Source: CAYONP01 sp964405335 | GTDB taxonomy: Bacteria > Armatimonadota > UBA10988 | DNA: 39,961 nucleotides | NCBI GenBank assembly: GCA_964405335.1 | Contig: CAYONP010000051.1 | Span: forward strand, 1 to 39,961 | Reading direction: 5' to 3' | Shown here: one piece after another, positions 1 to 8,499 of the stretch | How positions within the stretch are numbered: the first letter of the stretch is position 1 | Layout: each line of letters starts with the position of its first letter | Notes under the pieces: model-generated | What the model was told of the DNA's origin: nothing | The model's input: the letters and a program-made list of their open reading frames with translations, nothing else | Database searches by the model: none | Made by a program: the position numbers and the translations under genes

Positions 1-224
1 ACCGCCTCACCTTCACCGCCGGCTCGACCGAGGCGCTGCTCGACGGCGAGCCGCGGGCGTTGCGCCGCGCGACTGAGCGAATCTACTACGACCTCTATGT
101 GCCGCTGGCCGACCTGGCCGCGCTCCTCGGCGGCGCCGTCCGCGAGGCGCGTGAGGATGAGCTGACCGTCTATCGCGAGAACCTGCCGGTGACCATCTAC
201 GTGCTCGACCTGCCCGACCAGTAG
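1..224 (+). CDS. C-terminal end of a copper-amine-oxidase-N-like (stalk) domain protein, partial
   Basis: An open frame enters from the left edge (codons start at position 3) and stops with TAG at 222-224. The 73 visible residues begin RLTFTAGSTEALLDGEP and continue with YVPLADLAALLGGAV. This is the pattern of the copper amine oxidase N-terminal-like domain: a short strand ending in a glycine turn, a 'DG.P' turn, then a 'YVPL..LA..LGA.V' helix. The domain is common at the ends of secreted or wall-associated proteins and does not itself show amine oxidase activity. The protein ends about 25 bases before the stop of the opposite-strand protease gene, so the two genes converge. The rest of the gene lies outside the window, so its function cannot be given. 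Confidence 0.7.
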   Translation, partial: RLTFTAGSTEALLDGEPRALRRATERIYYDLYVPLADLAALLGGAVREAREDELTVYRENLPVTIYVLDLPDQ

Positions 225-247
225 GGCTTCGCGCGCGGCCGCCCGCC

Positions 248-2968
248 TCACCGCAGTGGGCCGGTTGGGCGGTTGGGGGTGGTCAGTCGGCCGGTGGAGG
301 TGAAGCGCGGGCTCTCGGTGTCGCCGAAGCCCGTGGGGGGCACGAAGTAGAGCTGCGTCTCGCGCCAGCCGGCCGGCAGCGGGACTTTGAACGAGCCATC
401 GACCTCGGCCTGGGTGGTCACCGTGGCCAGCACACGGCCGCGGAGCACGCGCGAGGTGGCGATCACCGTGCCGCCGCGCACCGGCCGGTTGTCGCTGACC
501 GTGACCACCGTGCCGCTGGCCACGTCGTTACCGGCGATCAGGTCGATGAAGCGCGTCGCCCGGCCCTGCTCGACCATGATCTCGGCCCCGCCGTAGGGGT
601 GGATCACGTGCGGATCGAGCGGATCGGTGACGTAGCCCTGGAGCCGGACGAAGTTCGGGTGGTTGCGCCAGGCGGGCACCTGCTTGCGCGCCGCCTCGCC
701 GCGCCCGAGGCGGGTCAGCAGGTCGGTGTAGTCGTCGACCGCGTACTCGATCATGACCAGCACCTGCCGCGTCTCGCCCGGCCCCAAGAGCGCCTCGGTG
801 GTCTCGAGGTAGGTGCGGTAGAGCGGGTTGGTCTGGAAGGCGACGATGTGATAGCGAGTCGGCCGGTCGAACGGGTTGCCGATGGTCACATAGGTCGCCT
901 CGCGGCTGGGCGGCGAGCCCCAGCGCGAGATGAACCGGTCGTAGTTCGACTGCGCGCGGTTGTTCGTCGGCGTTGCCTCGGGCACCAGCGAGCCGGGGAG
1001 CTTGTAGTCCTGGATCTGCACCTGCAGGCAGGTATGCCAGCCGATGGACGGCACCCACGAACAGGTGAACTCGGCGCTGCCGCGGGCGGGGATGTCCTTC
1101 GTGTCCGAGCCGAGGTGCTCCTTGCCCGACATGCCGAGGTTGAACGGCTGGGCGTAGAAGTCGACCTCGACGCCAGTCGCGGCGACGTCGGTGTTGTTGC
1201 TCACCGTCGCGACGATGGTGTTGTTGTGCGCCACCCAGGGGGTGTTGAACCAGCTCGAGTCGGCCTCGCTACGGGCGTTGCGAACTTCGATGTCGGGGCT
1301 CTGCCACTGCCGCGTGTCGCTCGCCGGCCAGGGGCGGATCGAGGGGTCCGGGCGGGTGTTCTGGTACTTGACCCGCACCGTCGCGGTGTTGGTTGCGATG
1401 TTCTCGGCGACCAGCGTCAGCTCGAGCGGGTTCTGCACTTCGGTCAGGTCGGTCTCGACGTAATCCTGCCCGGCGCCGAGCACGGGCCCGTCGCCGAGGT
1501 CGGTGCGCGCGGTCAGGATCACCGGCCGGTCCGACGGCAGGGTGTAGACCGACGGGCTGATCACGTCGGTGATCAGCAGCCGCGCGTTGGCCGGCAGTGC
1601 CTGGTCGGCGGTCTGGGTCGATTGCGAGCGGCGGTACTCGAGGTAGTAGTTCCAGCCGTCGGCGATGCGGATCTCGATCCCACCGAACTGCCCCGCCGGC
1701 GGGTTGGCCAACTGGGCCGGGCGCAGGGTGACCGTCTCGTTGACCAACTGCCCCGGCAGGAGCTGGGCGAAGTTGTAGGTCTTGAGCCAGCCGTCGGGCA
1801 CCCAGCCGAGGATCATCCGGTGCGGCAGGCTGAAGTGCGGATAGGCCGAGTCGCGGTGCATCATGTCCCAGGCCTCGAGATTGCGCCCGGCCACCGTCGG
1901 CCGGTAGAGGTCGGGCAGGCCCAGGTTGTGGCCCAGCTCATGGGCCAGCGTCTCGTGGATCCGCCGGTCGGGCCGGGTGTCGGCGGTGCCCCAGTCGTGC
2001 GGCATGGCAATCACGCCGCGCTGGACCGTGTTGGCCAGGTCGGTATCGACCGGGAAGTTGGCCCGGAAGGCGAGCGGCCAGGCGAACCGCGGGTCCTCGC
2101 CGCCGGCGGCGGGGACCGAGCGCATGACGGCGACCACCGAGTCGTACTGCTCGAAATCGACCAGCTCGATGCCGGCGGCGCCGAGCGCGCGCCACAACTC
2201 ATCCTGCCAGAACCAGAGCCCCTCGAACGCCGCGCCGTGGGTCTCGCCGCCGTTGCGGAAGTAATCCTCCCAGTCGCCGCCGAGGCTGACCGGCCCGAAG
2301 GCGTCGACGGTCAGGTCGGTCTGATTGTGTGACACCTCGCGGTAGAACGCCCGCACGCTGCGCGTCACGCCGCCCACCGCCACGCCGTTGACCGCCTCGT
2401 CGAGCCAGCGGGTGCGGGTGTTGCCGCTCTCCGCCAGGGTATAGCGTTGGTCGGCGGTGTCGACCAGCACGAGCGCCACCCGCCAGACCGCCGGTGCCGG
2501 GCGAAAGCCGCTGTTTTGCGGCTGCACGCCGGCCGGGCCACCGCCCCAGGCGGCGCCGGCCACGCCCCGCGGCGGCGTGCCGGTGTCGCCGAACATCCAC
2601 AGCGACGGGCCGGTCTTCTCGCGCCGCCGCCGGTCGGCCACGGCGAACTTGGCCGCGCCGACCTGCTGGCCGGTCGGCCGGTGGCGGATGCGTAGCTCGA
2701 ACTGCCCGACGCGCCAACCGACCATGAACACGACGGTGGGATTCTGCGGGTCATACCGCGAGTCGACCGACGGCGAGACCAGCGCCGCGTCGGGCCGGCC
2801 GACCACCTCGAAGGCCAGATCCTCCAGCTTGGCGCCGCCGAGGGCAATCGGCACGTCGTGCCAGGTGCCGACCAGAAGCGGCTCGGCCGGCAGCTTCAAC
2901 TCGACCTTCGCGGCGCCGAGCGCGGGCAGCGACAGGCAGACGGCGACGACCAGGGCATGGTGGAACAA
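248..2968 (-). CDS. Secreted M6-like (immune inhibitor A type) zinc metalloprotease
   Basis: 906 aa. The start is TTG at 2968, preceded by GGAG about 8 bases upstream, and gives a signal peptide (MFHHALVVAVCLSLPALGAA). The zinc site is HELGH at residues 343-347, followed by NLGLPDLY with Asp at about 354, and then a WDMM Met-turn-like motif. The HExxHxxGxxDLY pattern with WD-M-M is that of the M6 family. After about residue 560 comes a CARDB-like beta domain (ATVSNNTDVAATGVEV). The last 100 residues resemble a carboxypeptidase-regulatory-like beta-sandwich (VVTVSDNRPVRGGTV). It is predicted to be exported and to cleave proteins outside the cell. The neighbouring glycosyltransferase gene lies upstream on the same strand, 75 bases away. 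The family call is secure; the substrate is unknown. Confidence 0.85.
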   Translation of the reverse strand: MFHHALVVAVCLSLPALGAAKVELKLPAEPLLVGTWHDVPIALGGAKLEDLAFEVVGRPDAALVSPSVDSRYDPQNPTVVFMVGWRVGQFELRIRHRPTGQQVGAAKFAVADRRRREKTGPSLWMFGDTGTPPRGVAGAAWGGGPAGVQPQNSGFRPAPAVWRVALVLVDTADQRYTLAESGNTRTRWLDEAVNGVAVGGVTRSVRAFYREVSHNQTDLTVDAFGPVSLGGDWEDYFRNGGETHGAAFEGLWFWQDELWRALGAAGIELVDFEQYDSVVAVMRSVPAAGGEDPRFAWPLAFRANFPVDTDLANTVQRGVIAMPHDWGTADTRPDRRIHETLAHELGHNLGLPDLYRPTVAGRNLEAWDMMHRDSAYPHFSLPHRMILGWVPDGWLKTYNFAQLLPGQLVNETVTLRPAQLANPPAGQFGGIEIRIADGWNYYLEYRRSQSTQTADQALPANARLLITDVISPSVYTLPSDRPVILTARTDLGDGPVLGAGQDYVETDLTEVQNPLELTLVAENIATNTATVRVKYQNTRPDPSIRPWPASDTRQWQSPDIEVRNARSEADSSWFNTPWVAHNNTIVATVSNNTDVAATGVEVDFYAQPFNLGMSGKEHLGSDTKDIPARGSAEFTCSWVPSIGWHTCLQVQIQDYKLPGSLVPEATPTNNRAQSNYDRFISRWGSPPSREATYVTIGNPFDRPTRYHIVAFQTNPLYRTYLETTEALLGPGETRQVLVMIEYAVDDYTDLLTRLGRGEAARKQVPAWRNHPNFVRLQGYVTDPLDPHVIHPYGGAEIMVEQGRATRFIDLIAGNDVASGTVVTVSDNRPVRGGTVIATSRVLRGRVLATVTTQAEVDGSFKVPLPAGWRETQLYFVPPTGFGDTESPRFTSTGRLTTPNRPTGPLR

Positions 2969-3043
2969 GGCTGGCTCCGGGCCCGACCCCCCGGGTCCGG
3001 TCCGGCCATTCTGCGGCGCGAGCCGAGCCGGGGCAAGGACCGG

Positions 3044-4222
3044 TTAGCCGCGCCGCCGACGGTCGAGCAGCTCGCGGTAGAGCGCGGCCAGGTCGGTCAC
3101 CAGGCGGTCGATCGAGAACCGCTCCAGCGCCCGCTCACGCGCCGCCCGGCCCCGTGCGTCGGAGTCGTCGCGGTGGCTCAGCGCCGCGGCCAGCGCACCG
3201 GCGAGCGCGGCCTCGTCGCCGCTGGGCACCAGCCAGCCGGTGCTCTGGTCGACCAGATCGCCGACGCCGCCGACTCGGGTGGCGACCGCCGGCACGCCGG
3301 CGGCGGCGGCCTCGATCAGCGCCACCGGCGTGCCCTCGTTGAGCGAGCTGAGGGCCATCACGTCAAGGTCGGCGACCAGCGGCGGCAACTCGTCGCGCCA
3401 GCCGACGAAGTGGACCGAGTCACTGACCCCCAGCTCCGCCGCGAGCGCCTCGAGTTCGCCGCGCAGCTCGCCGTCGCCGACCACGGCCAGGTGCGCGGTG
3501 GGCAGGTCGGCGCGCAGCCGGGCAAAGGCGCGGAGCATCAGCGCCGGGTTCTTGATCGGTACCAGCCGGCCGCAGAAGCCGACCAGCGGGGTGTCGCGGT
3601 CAAGGCCGAGTTCGTCGCGCAGCGCGCCGCCCCGTCGCGCCACGGCGGCGAACGGCGCCAGGTCGAGGCCCAGCTCCATCACCCGGTGCTGCTCCGGCGT
3701 GCCGACGCCCTTGGCCAGGAGCTCGGCCCGCACCTGTTCGCTGACCGTCAGCAGGCAGGTGCTGCGCCGGGCGCAGAACTGCTCGAGCCGGCGGAACAGC
3801 GCCTCTTTGCGCCGGCCGAAGTAGCCCGACAGCACATGGCCGTGGAAGGTGTGGACTATCACCGGCACGCCGGCCAGGCGCGCGGCCAGCCGGCCGACGA
3901 AGCCGGCCTTGGCGGTGTGCGTGTGGACGATGTCGGGCCGCTCGCGGCGGAGCAGGCGAACGAGCTGCCAGAGCACCTTGAGGTCGGCCAGCGGCGAGAC
4001 CTCGCGGCTCAGACCGGGCAAGATAACCGGTTCGACGCCGTGCCGGGCGGCGTAGTAGCCCATATCGCCCTCGCCCGGCGCCACCGTGCCGGCGACCAGC
4101 AGGCTGCTGAACTCGGGCGGGCCGAGCCGGGCGGTGAGCAGCGTGACGTGGATGGCCGGCCCGCCGACGTTCAGCCGGGCGATGATGCGCACGATCTTGA
4201 CCGGCTTGGCTGACTCGCTCAC
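3044..4222 (-). CDS. Glycosyltransferase family 4 (GT-B fold)
   Basis: 392 aa with a GTG start at 4222. The N-terminal Rossmann half begins with RIIARLNVGGPAIHV (the glycine-rich acceptor-side loop) and contains HTHTAKAGFVGRLAA. The C-terminal half has VGFCGRLVPIKNPALML (the nucleotide-sugar side) and the EX7E-type region VALIEAAAAGVPAVATRVGG, with both glutamate-region features of GT4 retransferases. The protein has no membrane segment and would act in the cytoplasm or at the inner membrane face, adding a sugar to a lipid-linked glycan or exopolysaccharide precursor. No other glycan-assembly genes lie beside it, so the product cannot be named. A TATAAT hexamer sits 22 bases upstream of the start on the same strand, which suggests its own promoter despite the short gap to the upstream aquaporin gene. 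Confidence 0.88.
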   Translation of the reverse strand: MSESAKPVKIVRIIARLNVGGPAIHVTLLTARLGPPEFSSLLVAGTVAPGEGDMGYYAARHGVEPVILPGLSREVSPLADLKVLWQLVRLLRRERPDIVHTHTAKAGFVGRLAARLAGVPVIVHTFHGHVLSGYFGRRKEALFRRLEQFCARRSTCLLTVSEQVRAELLAKGVGTPEQHRVMELGLDLAPFAAVARRGGALRDELGLDRDTPLVGFCGRLVPIKNPALMLRAFARLRADLPTAHLAVVGDGELRGELEALAAELGVSDSVHFVGWRDELPPLVADLDVMALSSLNEGTPVALIEAAAAGVPAVATRVGGVGDLVDQSTGWLVPSGDEAALAGALAAALSHRDDSDARGRAARERALERFSIDRLVTDLAALYRELLDRRRRG

Positions 4223-4243
4223 CCGCCCGACTCAGAGCGGCCG

Positions 4244-4249
4244 ATTATA
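4244..4249 (-). promoter_or_regulatory. Possible -10 box for the glycosyltransferase gene
   Basis: A perfect TATAAT is read on the minus strand in a GC-rich intergenic gap, 22 bases before the GTG start. No convincing -35 hexamer is seen at 16-18 bases. The call rests on the rarity of such a hexamer in this DNA. Confidence 0.35.
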
Positions 4250-4258
4250 CACCGGCGG

Positions 4259-4999
4259 TCACTCGGCCGGCTCGGGCGCGGGGGTCTCGTCGGTGCGGCC
4301 GAGGAAGCGCGTGTAGAGCAGCGCGGCGGCCGCCCCGCCGGCCAACGGGCCGACCCAGTAGACCCAGTGTTCAGCCCACAGTGCCGCGGCGCGATCGGTG
4401 CCGTCGGGAACCAGGGTGCAGGCGAGTAGCGGGCCGAAGCAGCGCGATGGGTTGACCGCGCCGCCGGTCAGCGGGCCGATGGCGAGGATATCGAGCGTCA
4501 CCGTCAGGCCGATGGCCAGCGGGAAGATGTGCTTGGGCGCGCGCGGATCAGTCGCCGTGCCGAAGATCACCAGGACGAGGAAGAAGGTGCCGATCAGCTC
4601 GCACAGCAGGGCCGTTTCGGGCGCCACCTCCAGGCTCACCGAGGTGACGCCGTTGAGCGCCAGCGGGGTGCTGATCGCGCCGACCGCCATCAGTCCGCCG
4701 AGCGTGGCGCCGAGCAGTTGCGCGACCCAGTAGATCAGCCCGTCGAGCGGCTTTAGCTTGCCGCTGACGACGAACCCGAGGGTCACCGCCGGGTTGAAGT
4801 GACCGCCCGAGATGTGGCCCAGCGCGGCGACCATGCAGGCGATGGTCAGCCCGTGGGCGAGGGCAATCGCACTCAGGCCGACCACCGCGGTGGGCAGCCC
4901 GACGAGTGCCTCGGCGCCGATGGACAGCACGCCGACGAAGATCAACGCGAAGGTGCCGATCGCCTCGGCGACGGCGGCACGGGCCATCGATCGCGACAT
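4259..4999 (-). CDS. Aquaporin / MIP-family channel with a TIP2-like selectivity filter
   Basis: 246 aa, six predicted membrane helices, ATG start at 4999 with GGGAGG about 6 bases upstream. The first half-helix motif is HFNPAVT (NPA at 69-71). The second is AVNPSRCFGP, so its NPA is changed to NPS (183-185). By hand alignment to AqpZ the aromatic/arginine filter is His49, Ile171, Gly180 and Arg186, in place of Phe, His, Thr and Arg. His-Ile-Gly-Arg is the filter known for plant TIP2 aquaporins, which pass water and ammonia. The protein would sit in the inner membrane. MIP membership is certain; specificity is inferred from four residues only. A 16-base perfect palindrome lies in its leader. 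Confidence 0.93.
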   Translation of the reverse strand: MSRSMARAAVAEAIGTFALIFVGVLSIGAEALVGLPTAVVGLSAIALAHGLTIACMVAALGHISGGHFNPAVTLGFVVSGKLKPLDGLIYWVAQLLGATLGGLMAVGAISTPLALNGVTSVSLEVAPETALLCELIGTFFLVLVIFGTATDPRAPKHIFPLAIGLTVTLDILAIGPLTGGAVNPSRCFGPLLACTLVPDGTDRAAALWAEHWVYWVGPLAGGAAAALLYTRFLGRTDETPAPEPAE

Positions 5000-5010
5000 G
5001 GATCCCTCCC

Positions 5011-5026
5011 GTCGCCCGCGGGCGAC
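5011..5026. promoter_or_regulatory. Perfect 16-bp palindrome in the aquaporin leader
   Basis: GTCGCCCGCGGGCGAC is an exact inverted repeat with no spacer, 12 bases from the aquaporin start codon. A CATAAT hexamer, a possible -10 box read on the minus strand, lies just upstream at 5032-5037. It could be an operator or an mRNA hairpin beside the ribosome site. It lies in the gap between two divergent genes. In DNA this GC-rich, a chance palindrome is also possible. Confidence 0.35.
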
Positions 5027-5122
5027 ATGGCATTATGCGCTGCCGCAGAGTGGGCGGCAACCGCCGCGGCCTTGACCCGCCCTGGCGCCGGTGCGAGACT
5101 CGCGGGGCTTCGGGGGAGTGCC

Positions 5123-6061
5123 ATGATCAAGGAGCTGCAGGGCCTGCGCTGGCGGCCCCATTGGACCAGTCGCCTCGGTTGCTGGATCGCCGCCGCCGAA
5201 TGGCTCGAACACCCCGCCCCGCCGGGCTGGATCGTCGGCGCCAGCGGCCATGCCTTCGCTGTCAACGTGCATCCCGAGCTGTGCCCCAGCGGGCCGACCG
5301 CCTGGCGAACCGAGTCGCTCGACCCGCTGCTGGCCAACACCGGCCTGCGCGCCACCTGCTGGGCCGCCGCGCGCGAGGAGGACGAGTTCGCTGACAAGGT
5401 CGAGCAGATCACCGCCGCGGTCCGTGACGCCCTCGACCACGACCGGCCGTGCTACGCCTGGTCGATCGACATCCCCGAGTACTACCTGATCCACGGCTAC
5501 GACGACGGCGGGGTTCACTACTCCGGCTGCACCGCCATGCAGGGCGGCGGGCCCAAGCCGGTCGCCGAGTTCGCTTGGGACTGGCTCGAGCTCGGCAGTC
5601 TCGAACGCACCGAGCCGGCCGACGACGAGACGACCGTGCGCACGGCGCTGCACTACGCCCTCGAGCACGCCGCCGGGCGCTTTTCCCACGACGCCTACCG
5701 AACCGGTCCGAAGGCCTTCGAGGTTTGGTCGCAGGCGCTGTCGAGCGGCGCGGCCAGCCGCAACGGCCACAGCTACAACGCCGCCTGCTGGGCCGAGTGC
5801 CGGCGCTACGCGGTGGAGTTCCTGACCCACGCGCGGGTGCGGCTCTCCGGCCGGGCCAACGCGCCCCTCGACGCCGCGCTGCGGCACTATGCCGAGGTCG
5901 CCGAGCTGCTCGGCTCCGCGCACGAGGAGGCCGGCTTCACCCCCGACTTTGCGCCCAAGCTGCGCAGCGAGAGCGCGGCGGCGCAGCTCGAGCAGGCGGC
6001 CGCCGCCGAGGCGCGGGCGCTCGAGGGCGTGGCCGAAGCGCTGGAGGAGCTGGCGCGATGA
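5123..6061 (+). CDS. Putative papain-fold (C39 / BtrH_N-like) protein
   Basis: 312 aa. The ATG at 5123 is preferred because GGGGGAG lies 5-6 bases upstream; open frame extends further up but opposite the aquaporin gene. The N-terminal SRLGCWIAAAEWL places a cysteine at the start of a helix, and about 100 residues later EYYLIHGYDDGGVHYSG resembles the histidine-bearing strand-turn of C39-like and BtrH_N-type cysteine peptidase folds. The C-terminal 100 residues are helical and alanine/glutamate-rich. There is no signal peptide. Its stop overlaps the start of the FGE-like/sialidase gene (ATGA), so the two are translationally coupled and probably work together. BtrH acts as an acyltransferase in butirosin synthesis, so acyl transfer, amide cleavage or a binding role are all possible. 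Fold assignment is tentative. Confidence 0.6.
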   Translation: MIKELQGLRWRPHWTSRLGCWIAAAEWLEHPAPPGWIVGASGHAFAVNVHPELCPSGPTAWRTESLDPLLANTGLRATCWAAAREEDEFADKVEQITAAVRDALDHDRPCYAWSIDIPEYYLIHGYDDGGVHYSGCTAMQGGGPKPVAEFAWDWLELGSLERTEPADDETTVRTALHYALEHAAGRFSHDAYRTGPKAFEVWSQALSSGAASRNGHSYNAACWAECRRYAVEFLTHARVRLSGRANAPLDAALRHYAEVAELLGSAHEEAGFTPDFAPKLRSESAAAQLEQAAAAEARALEGVAEALEELAR

Positions 6062-7974
6062 CCCTCGCCTGCCTGGTCGTCCTCGCCGCGCCGCCGACGG
6101 TGACGAACTCGCTCGGCATGACCCTCGGCCGCATCGCGCCCGGTACCTTCTCGATGGGCTCGGGCGACGAGCCGCTGCCGGCGGCCATCGCCGACCGCGA
6201 ACACCTGCGCACCGGCGATCTGGACGAGCACCCGCAGCACCGGGTGACCATCTCCCGCGCCTATCACCTCGGCGTCACCGAGGTGACCAACGCGGAGTAC
6301 GAGCAGTTCGACCCGCACCACCGCGCGCTGCGCGGCAAGTTCGGCTTCTCGACCGCCGACGACGAGGCGGTGGTCTATGTCACCTGGCACGACGCGGTGG
6401 CCTTCTGCCGCTGGCTCTCGCGCCGCGAGGGCCGGCACTACCGCCTGCCGACCGAGGCCGAGTGGGAGTATGCCGCCCGCGCCGGGACCACCACGCCCTA
6501 CTGGACTGGCGACGCCTGGCCCGACGAGTTCGGCCGGAATCAGGTCGAATCCTGGTTCCCCGACCCCGACCGCGAGGGCACCGGCGACCGGGTGCCGCTG
6601 ACCGTCGCCGCCGGCCCGCCCAATCCGTGGGGCCTGTTCGACGTCCACGGCAACGTCGAGGAGTGGTGCGCCGACTGGTACGGACCGTACGAGCCGGGCA
6701 ACCAGACCGACCCGGTCGGTCGCGCGGCGGGCGACTTCCGCGTCACCCGCGGCGGCAGCCACGGCACGCTGCCATACTATCTGCGCAGCGCCAACCGCTC
6801 CGGCGCGCTGCCGGACGACCGGAGCTGGCTGATCGGTTTCCGCGTCTGCCTGGCCGAGCCGCCCGCCGGCGAGCCGCTGCCGCCCGCGCCGGCGCCGCTC
6901 TGGGCGCGCGACGTCGAGCAGGTGCGCCGGGAGCCGGCCGCGCTCGACCCGTCGCTCCCGCTGTTCGCGGGTCCGCGCCGCTACGTCGACATTCCGCCCG
7001 GCTCGCTCGGCCCGCTCCACTCGCACCACAACCACTGCCCGGCCTTGGTCGAATGCCCCAACGGCGACCTGCTCGCGCTCTGGTACACCTGCGTCCGCGA
7101 GCCCGGCCGCGAGCTGGCCATTGCCGCCAGCCGGCTGCGCCACGGCGCGACCGAGTGGGACCCGGCCGACCTGTTCTGGGACACGCCCGACCGCAACGAC
7201 CATGCCACCGCGCTGTGGGCCGACGAGGCAGGCACGCTGTGGCATTTCAACGGCGTTTCGGCCGCCGCCACCTGGGGCAGCCTGGCGACCATCCTGCGCC
7301 GCTCGCAGGACAACGGTGCGACCTGGTCGCCGGCGCGGCTGATCGCCCCCGAGCACGGGCTGCGCCACATGCCGATCGAATCGGTCTTCCGCACCCGCGA
7401 GGGGATCGTGCTGCTGCCCTGCGACGCGGTCACAGGTGGCGACGGCGGCACCGCGCTGTTGCTCTCGCCCGACAACGGCGCCACCTGGCACGACCCGGGC
7501 GGCACCATCGCCGGCATCCACGCCGGCGTGGTCCAGCTCCGCGACGGGCGGCTGATGGCCCTCGGCCGAGGCGATACGATCGACGGCCAGATGCCGAAGT
7601 CCATTTCGGCCGACCTGGGCCGCACCTGGACGGTGACCCCGAGCGGCTTCCCGCCCATCGGCGGCGGACAGCGGCTGGTCCTGACCCGCCTGCGCGAAGG
7701 GCCGTTGCTGTTCGTCTCGTTCGAGAACGAGGGCGGCCGCGGGCTGTTCGCCGCGGTCAGCGACGACGAGGGCGAGACCTGGCACCGCCGCCGCCTGGTT
7801 CCCGACGGCCCACCGCGCGAGGCACAGACCACCGACGGCCGGCCGTTCACCCTCGGCCCCGACAGCGCCGAGCCACGCGGCTACCTCTCGGTCCACCAAG
7901 GTCGCGACGGGCGGATCCACCTCATCTCGAGCTGGAACCACTATGTCTTCAACCTGGCTTGGCTGCGGGGATGA
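6058..7974 (+). CDS. FGE-like (SUMF1 fold) domain fused to a sialidase-like propeller
   Basis: 638 aa; start ATG at 6058, inside the stop of the gene before. Residues about 15-270 have the formylglycine-generating-enzyme/sulfatase-modifying fold: MGSGDEPL, YHLGVTEVTNAEYEQF, YRLPTEAEWEYAARAG, NPWGLFDVHGNVEEWCADW and IGFRVC. At the catalytic stretch the sequence is RGGSHGTLPYYLRS, so neither active-site cysteine of true FGE is present and oxidation of sulfatase cysteines is unlikely. Residues about 300-638 hold four Asp-boxes (SQDNGATW, SPDNGATW, SADLGRTW, SDDEGETW), the hallmark of sialidase/BNR propellers. MTLACLVVLAAPP may be a short signal peptide. A secreted carbohydrate-binding or glycan-cleaving role is likely; sialic acid as substrate is not shown. 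Confidence 0.85.
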   Translation: MTLACLVVLAAPPTVTNSLGMTLGRIAPGTFSMGSGDEPLPAAIADREHLRTGDLDEHPQHRVTISRAYHLGVTEVTNAEYEQFDPHHRALRGKFGFSTADDEAVVYVTWHDAVAFCRWLSRREGRHYRLPTEAEWEYAARAGTTTPYWTGDAWPDEFGRNQVESWFPDPDREGTGDRVPLTVAAGPPNPWGLFDVHGNVEEWCADWYGPYEPGNQTDPVGRAAGDFRVTRGGSHGTLPYYLRSANRSGALPDDRSWLIGFRVCLAEPPAGEPLPPAPAPLWARDVEQVRREPAALDPSLPLFAGPRRYVDIPPGSLGPLHSHHNHCPALVECPNGDLLALWYTCVREPGRELAIAASRLRHGATEWDPADLFWDTPDRNDHATALWADEAGTLWHFNGVSAAATWGSLATILRRSQDNGATWSPARLIAPEHGLRHMPIESVFRTREGIVLLPCDAVTGGDGGTALLLSPDNGATWHDPGGTIAGIHAGVVQLRDGRLMALGRGDTIDGQMPKSISADLGRTWTVTPSGFPPIGGGQRLVLTRLREGPLLFVSFENEGGRGLFAAVSDDEGETWHRRRLVPDGPPREAQTTDGRPFTLGPDSAEPRGYLSVHQGRDGRIHLISSWNHYVFNLAWLRG

Positions 7975-8043
7975 GTAGCGTTCGAAAGGAAGAACTGCGT
8001 ACCAGGAATACCGTAACCGCGACGCCGAGAAGGATGTACGGCA

Positions 8044-8193
8044 ATGGAAGCTCGACGAAAGCCGAGATCGTGTATGCGCGTGTCGGTCATCGGCATGATG
8101 GTGCTCGTTGCGGTTACTGGGCTGTGTGCGCTCGTCTGGGCGGTATGTTGGTGTGTTGCTGCAGTATTATCAATGGGTTATCTGTCAAGGTAG
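8044..8193 (+). CDS. Small single-span membrane protein, probably a truncated cassette gene
   Basis: 49 codons from ATG at 8044, with AAGGA 9 bases upstream, to TAG. After a basic start (MEARRKPRSC) almost all of the rest is one hydrophobic helix (MMVLVAVTGLCALVWAVCW). The two larger genes that follow in this island have the same opening: a short basic stretch, then one membrane helix. This is therefore most likely the 5' remnant of a third such gene whose soluble part has been lost. The DNA here is much poorer in GC (about 42-53% in the lines counted) than the flanks. A different frame is also open across this stretch, so the coding call is uncertain. Confidence 0.4.
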   Translation: MEARRKPRSCMRVSVIGMMVLVAVTGLCALVWAVCWCVAAVLSMGYLSR

Positions 8194-8272
8194 AGTGTGG
8201 AGGCTTGGGAATCCAAAAATCTGGGAACACTATCAGGTTTCTGGGCACGGCCCCCAGAGCTGAGAAGTGAGC

Positions 8273-8399
8273 GGTCTGGTCAACCCGTTCGCGGAGATGA
8301 CGACGTTCGTCTACGACACGGCCGGGTACGAGGCGCACCGCGTGACGGTCAGCCACACCTACGGCGCGGCGGGGTGAGATTGCCATGGCCGACCGGAGC
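8273..8399 (+). repeat. Rhs/YD-repeat 3' fragment, copy 1 of 3
   Basis: A 127-base element that reads GLVNPFAEMTTFVYDTAG, one YD repeat of an Rhs/wall-associated protein, and ends TYGAAG-stop at 8375-8377. The bases after the stop (GATTGCCATGGCCGAC) are shared with the other copies and contain an ATG. It differs from copy 2 at about 6 of 127 positions and lies exactly 1080 bases from it. From the repeat's ATG (8385) runs a 24-codon frame (MADRSRRWQALSAQLAPW) that ends at 8459. The 5' part of any rhs gene is absent. Confidence 0.85.
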
Positions 8400-8499
8400 C
8401 GGCGCTGGCAGGCGCTCTCTGCCCAGCTAGCCCCGTGGGCGGCGGTGTTCTCTGCTTGACGCGGCAGGCATGGCAGTACGACAGCGGAGGGCAAGGCCA

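Noticed and set aside
599..2332. A 577-codon plus-strand open frame opposite the M6-like protease
   Set aside because: It has low-complexity composition and no family features; it is the shadow of a well-supported gene.
6058..6900. The FGE-like domain as the activator of the sulfatase at 24.2 kb
   Set aside because: Both catalytic cysteines of formylglycine-generating enzyme are missing at the conserved stretch.
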